Shown: positions 48,565 to 51,474 of the stretch, one piece after another
Position numbering within the stretch: position 1 is the stretch's first letter
How the letters are laid out: every line of letters begins with the position of its first letter
NCBI RefSeq assembly: GCF_014654205.1
Contig: NZ_BNAW01000062.1
Span: 1 to 51,474, forward strand
Origin: Amycolatopsis bullii
Lineage (GTDB): Bacteria > Actinomycetota > Actinomycetes > Mycobacteriales > Pseudonocardiaceae
DNA length: 51,474 nt
Direction: 5' to 3'
Notes under the pieces: model-generated
Database searches by the model: none
Told to the model about the DNA's origin: nothing
The model's input: the letters and a program-made list of their open reading frames with translations, nothing else
Program-made: the position numbers and the translations under genes

Positions 48565-49158
48565 TCACCCGGTTTCAAACCCGTCCCGCTGCGCCGCGCG
48601 GGCGCGTTCGAGGATTTCCTCGACCACCTCCGTCTTGGCGTCGGCGTAGTGCTGGATGTACTTCCACGTCTTCGCGGCCAGCTCTCGCTTCTTCGCCGCA
48701 TACAGCTCCAGCTCCTCCGGGTGCGAGCGCAGGCGGTCGCGGAAGAGGCGGTAGCGCGGGGTCTGGCCGTTGCCCGGCGAGTAGACGTGCAGGTTGATGT
48801 TCGTGTCCGGGCCCTTGAAGCAGCGGTGCTTCTCCCAGTCCGGCTCCCGGATGACGAGCCGGTAGCCCGCCGCCTCCAGGTCCGGGACGTAGGCGTCCTC
48901 GTCGCCGGAATCGGGGACCTCCAGCAGGATGTCGACGATCGGCTTGGCGCACAGGCCGGGTACCGACGTCGAGCCGACGTGCTCCAGCACGAGCACCCGC
49001 TCCCCCAGCACCCCCCGGATCCGCTCGGCTTCCCGTTCGAAGAGCCGCGGCCACTCCGGGTCGTAGTCCGCGAGCGTGACGGTCGAGTTCAGCTTCGGTG
49101 CTTCGCCGACCCACGCACTCTGGACCTCTTCGTCGCTCAACGCGTCTTGACTGGTCAT
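48565..49158 (-). CDS. GrpB-family nucleotidyltransferase-like protein
   Basis: 197 residues of the GrpB/UPF0157 family, which shares the nucleotidyltransferase fold. The core is LEHVGSTSVPGLCAKPIVDILLEV, with the metal-binding Asp in PIVDILL, and NINLHVYSPGNG later. Members are often near acetyltransferases or CoaE, but not here. Substrate unknown. Confidence 0.85.
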   Translation of the reverse strand: MTSQDALSDEEVQSAWVGEAPKLNSTVTLADYDPEWPRLFEREAERIRGVLGERVLVLEHVGSTSVPGLCAKPIVDILLEVPDSGDEDAYVPDLEAAGYRLVIREPDWEKHRCFKGPDTNINLHVYSPGNGQTPRYRLFRDRLRSHPEELELYAAKKRELAAKTWKYIQHYADAKTEVVEEILERARAAQRDGFETG

Positions 49159-49215
49159 TCCGGTAGACCCCCTTCAGTAAGGCAGTCGACCAGATTATCA
49201 ACGCACGCAACCGAT

Positions 49216-50070
49216 TTATTCGATCGGCAGCGGCAGCAGGTTCCCGGTCGCTTCGCGCAGCGCGTCGCGCATCGCCGCCCGCGGGGCCGGGCGGCCGGTG
49301 AAGTGCTCGGCCTGGCCGAACGCCTGGTGCAGCAGCATGTCCAGCCCGGTCGCCAGCCGGCCGCCGCGCGCCGCGACCGCTTCGGCCAGCGGTGTCGGCC
49401 ACGGGTGGTAGATGACGTCGAGGACGTGCTCGACCTCCGCGAGCTCGGCCGCGTGCGCCCCGACCGCGTCCGGCGGGACGGTGTTCACCAGCACCGCCGC
49501 GGACCCCAGGGCCGCGAAGTCCGTGTCGGCCCAGCGCAGGACGTCGACGTCGAGCGCGGCCCGCTTCGCCGCGTCGAGGGTTTCGCCGGCCCGGGCGGGT
49601 TCGCGCACGACCAGCCGCACCTGCCGGACACCGAGCGAGGCGAGGCCGACGACCGCCGCCGCCGCGGTGCCGCCCGCGCCGAGCACCACCGCGGTGTCCG
49701 CCGGGGACGGCTCGTAGCCGCCCGCGGCACGCAGCGCGCCGGTGACACCCTCGACGTCAGTGCAGTCCGCGAGCCAGCCCCGCGCGGTGCGGACCAGCGT
49801 GTTGGCCGCGCCGACGGCGGCCGCGCGCGGCGTCACCTCGTCCGCGTGGTCCAGTGCCGCGCGCTTGCCCGGCATGGTGACCGAAACCCCGGCCCACTCC
49901 GGGCCGAGGCCGCCGACCAGGGCCGGCAGCTCCTCGGCGCTCGTCTCGATCCGCTCGTAGGTCCAGCCGGTCAGGCCGAGCGCGGCGAACGCGGCGCCGT
50001 GCAGCACCGGGGACAGCGAGTGCGCCACCGGCTTCCCGAGCACGGCGGCCTTGCGGGGTTCAGATGACAC
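49216..50070 (-). CDS. aroE: Shikimate dehydrogenase
   Basis: 284 residues; reduces 3-dehydroshikimate to shikimate with NADPH. Substrate site GKPVAHSLSPVLHGAAF, catalytic Lys in VTMPGKRAAL, the Asp in ADCTDVEG, and the dinucleotide loop VLGAGGTAAAAV. It completes, with aroQ-B-K-C, four steps plus the kinase of the shikimate pathway in the window. The start overlaps the mltG end by 11 bases. Confidence 0.95.
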   Translation of the reverse strand: MSSEPRKAAVLGKPVAHSLSPVLHGAAFAALGLTGWTYERIETSAEELPALVGGLGPEWAGVSVTMPGKRAALDHADEVTPRAAAVGAANTLVRTARGWLADCTDVEGVTGALRAAGGYEPSPADTAVVLGAGGTAAAAVVGLASLGVRQVRLVVREPARAGETLDAAKRAALDVDVLRWADTDFAALGSAAVLVNTVPPDAVGAHAAELAEVEHVLDVIYHPWPTPLAEAVAARGGRLATGLDMLLHQAFGQAEHFTGRPAPRAAMRDALREATGNLLPLPIE

Positions 50071-51474
50071 CGCGTTGCCGGGCCAGGTCGCGGTTGCGGT
50101 TGTGCTCGTCGTTGGTGACCGCGAAGCAGGACAAGCCGTTCTTCTCGCACTTGACGAAGTACACCCAGTCGCCGTCCGGCGGCTTCACCGCGGCCTTGAT
50201 CGCGTCCACGCTCGCCACCGCGATGGGCGTCGGCGGCAGCCCGGTGTTCTTGTAGGTGTTGTAGGCACCGGACTTCGCCCGCTCGCCTTCGTCGGTCAGC
50301 AGCGTCGGCCGGTCCAGCACGTAGTTGACGGTCGAGTCCATCTGCAGCCGCATGTTGATCTTCAGCCGGTTGTAGATGACCCGCGAGAGCTTGCCGAAGT
50401 CGGCCTTCACCGCCTCGCGTTCGATGATCGAGGCGATGATCAGCGTCTGGTACGGCGTCATCTCGGGACCGGCCGACTGCGGGGTCAGCCCGGCGTTCTG
50501 GATCGCCTCGGCCGAGCTGCGCACCAGCTGCGTGAGGATCTCCTGCGCGGTGGACCCGGGCTTGACGTCGTAGACGCCGGGCGCGATCAGGCCCTCCAGC
50601 CTGCGGTCCTTGCGGTCGGCCTTGTTCGCGGGCTCGATCGCCCAGTCCGGCACGCCGAGCTGCTTGAGGTCCGCCGCGTCGACGGCCTTGCGCAGGTCGT
50701 CCGCCGAGACGCAGGTGCTCTTGCCGTTGAGCTGCGCGCAGGACGCCTTCGCCATCAGGCTGTACACGCCGGGCGTGACCTTGCCGTCGGGCTGGGTGAT
50801 GTCGTCGAACTGCGTGTACGGCCGGATCTCCAGCTGGCCGACGCGGGCGGCCGCGTCGGTGATCCGGTCGACCGCGCTGGCCCCGGACATGTGCGACTTC
50901 ATGACGTAGAAGCCGTGCTGGACCCGGGCGAGCTTGGGGTTGCCCTCGCCCGCCTTGACGAACGCCTTGGTGCTGGCGACCACGCCCGCGCTGGCGAGCT
51001 TCGCGCCGATCGCCGACGTCGTGTCGCCGTCGTCGACCTGGAACACCACATCGTCGGTGCCGGCCCCGTCGAAGTCCTCGTAGCCGAAGAACTTGTTGAA
51101 GCCGTACCAGGCACCGCCCGCGAGCAGGGCGATCACCGCGATCGCGGCGATCCAGCCGAGGGCGCGCTTGCCCTTCTTCTTCCGCGGCCGTCCGGGCTCT
51201 TCGTCGTAGTCGTCGTACTCCTCGTCGTACTCCGACTCGTCGTAGTCCTCGTAGTCGCCGTACTCGTCGTAGTCCGCGTACTCGTCGTCTTCGGCGAAGA
51301 GCTCGGACTCCTCCTGCGGCGCACGCGGCGACTCGGCAGGGGGCGACGGAGCCAGCGCGGGCAGGACGTCGGTCACCGGCTCCTCGCGCACGGGCGAGGC
51401 GGGCGGGCGGCGGCGCGGCTCGGCGCCGGGTTCGGGCACGCCTGCGGAGCGGTCACCCGGCTGGCCGGGCCGCC
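50060..51474 (-). CDS. mltG: Endolytic murein transglycosylase MltG, 5' end outside
   Basis: At least 471 residues; the frame stays open to the window edge, so the true start is outside (an in-frame GTG at 51439 is the first internal candidate). The visible order is a proline-rich region, an Asp/Tyr/Glu-rich tract around 45-80 codons after the GTG, a basic stretch (GRPRKKKGKR), one membrane helix (WIAAIAVIALLAGGAWYGF), then the YceG catalytic domain. The catalytic Glu is in ASIIEREAVKADF, and RLQMDSTVNYVL and the C-terminal NDEHNRNRDLAR follow. MltG cuts new glycan strands to end their growth. It precedes aroE as in mycobacteria. Confidence 0.92.
   Translation of the reverse strand, partial: RPGQPGDRSAGVPEPGAEPRRRPPASPVREEPVTDVLPALAPSPPAESPRAPQEESELFAEDDEYADYDEYGDYEDYDESEYDEEYDDYDEEPGRPRKKKGKRALGWIAAIAVIALLAGGAWYGFNKFFGYEDFDGAGTDDVVFQVDDGDTTSAIGAKLASAGVVASTKAFVKAGEGNPKLARVQHGFYVMKSHMSGASAVDRITDAAARVGQLEIRPYTQFDDITQPDGKVTPGVYSLMAKASCAQLNGKSTCVSADDLRKAVDAADLKQLGVPDWAIEPANKADRKDRRLEGLIAPGVYDVKPGSTAQEILTQLVRSSAEAIQNAGLTPQSAGPEMTPYQTLIIASIIEREAVKADFGKLSRVIYNRLKINMRLQMDSTVNYVLDRPTLLTDEGERAKSGAYNTYKNTGLPPTPIAVASVDAIKAAVKPPDGDWVYFVKCEKNGLSCFAVTNDEHNRNRDLARQRGVI

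Overview
The window is high-GC actinobacterial chromosome. Several features point that way: BldD, an actinobacterial integration host factor (mIHF), a PriA without helicase motifs, a type II dehydroquinase, an ECF/zinc anti-sigma pair, and many GTG starts with 4-bp GTGA gene overlaps. Gene content and order suggest the Pseudonocardiaceae, probably Amycolatopsis; the genus is inference. No rRNA, tRNA, insertion sequence, prophage or CRISPR array was seen.

Layout. 1-3.5 kb (+): end of a histidine kinase with its NarL-type regulator, a secreted alkaline phosphatase and a secreted serine hydrolase. 3.5-9 kb (-): an fmt-rsmB-flavoprotein operon and gamma-glutamyltransferase, with unusual repeats. 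9-10 kb (+): a secreted or anchored hypothetical protein convergent with priA. 10-26.5 kb (-): priA, metK, coaBC, rpoZ, gmk, mihF, then the pyrimidine operon read pyrR-pyrB-pyrC-PH-like membrane protein-carA-[AAA ATPase-TOPRIM/DUF4276 pair]-carB-pyrF. 26.7 kb (+): bldD. 27.3-36 kb (-): nusB, efp, pepQ, then accessory genes (B-4DMT-like membrane protein, GH43-like lipoprotein, GNAT-VOC fusion) and aroQ-aroB-aroK-aroC. 36.3-49.2 kb: an accessory block with an ECF sigma/anti-sigma operon divergent from a Rieske lipoprotein, a PTS sugar cluster (EIIA, EIIB, GntR regulator, EIIC, HPr), hydrolases (one frameshifted), a D-2-hydroxyacid dehydrogenase, two small regulator/effector units and a GrpB protein. 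49.2 kb to the end (-): aroE and mltG, the latter running off the window.

The conserved backbone (translation, pyrimidine and nucleotide synthesis, shikimate pathway, BldD) matches the order I recall from other actinobacteria. The most notable departure is a two-gene ATPase/TOPRIM cassette seamlessly coupled between carA and carB. Its architecture resembles split OLD-type or PARIS-like defence modules, but its function is unproven. The second notable feature is non-coding: arrays of a 21-bp unit, each a near-palindrome CGTGAT-N9-ATCACG, at two loci upstream of priA and aroC. At the aroC locus the direct units are followed by inverted units and preceded by a second 21-bp tandem family. A third is a repeated element carrying a DNA-damage-type (RecA-NDp/PafBC-like) promoter motif followed by a GC palindrome, seen three times without an evident downstream gene. 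Several promoters and operators can be read directly: matched SigL-like promoters for the ECF operon and the Rieske gene, a PyrR leader site, a DasR-type operator beside the PTS genes, and paired TetR operators.
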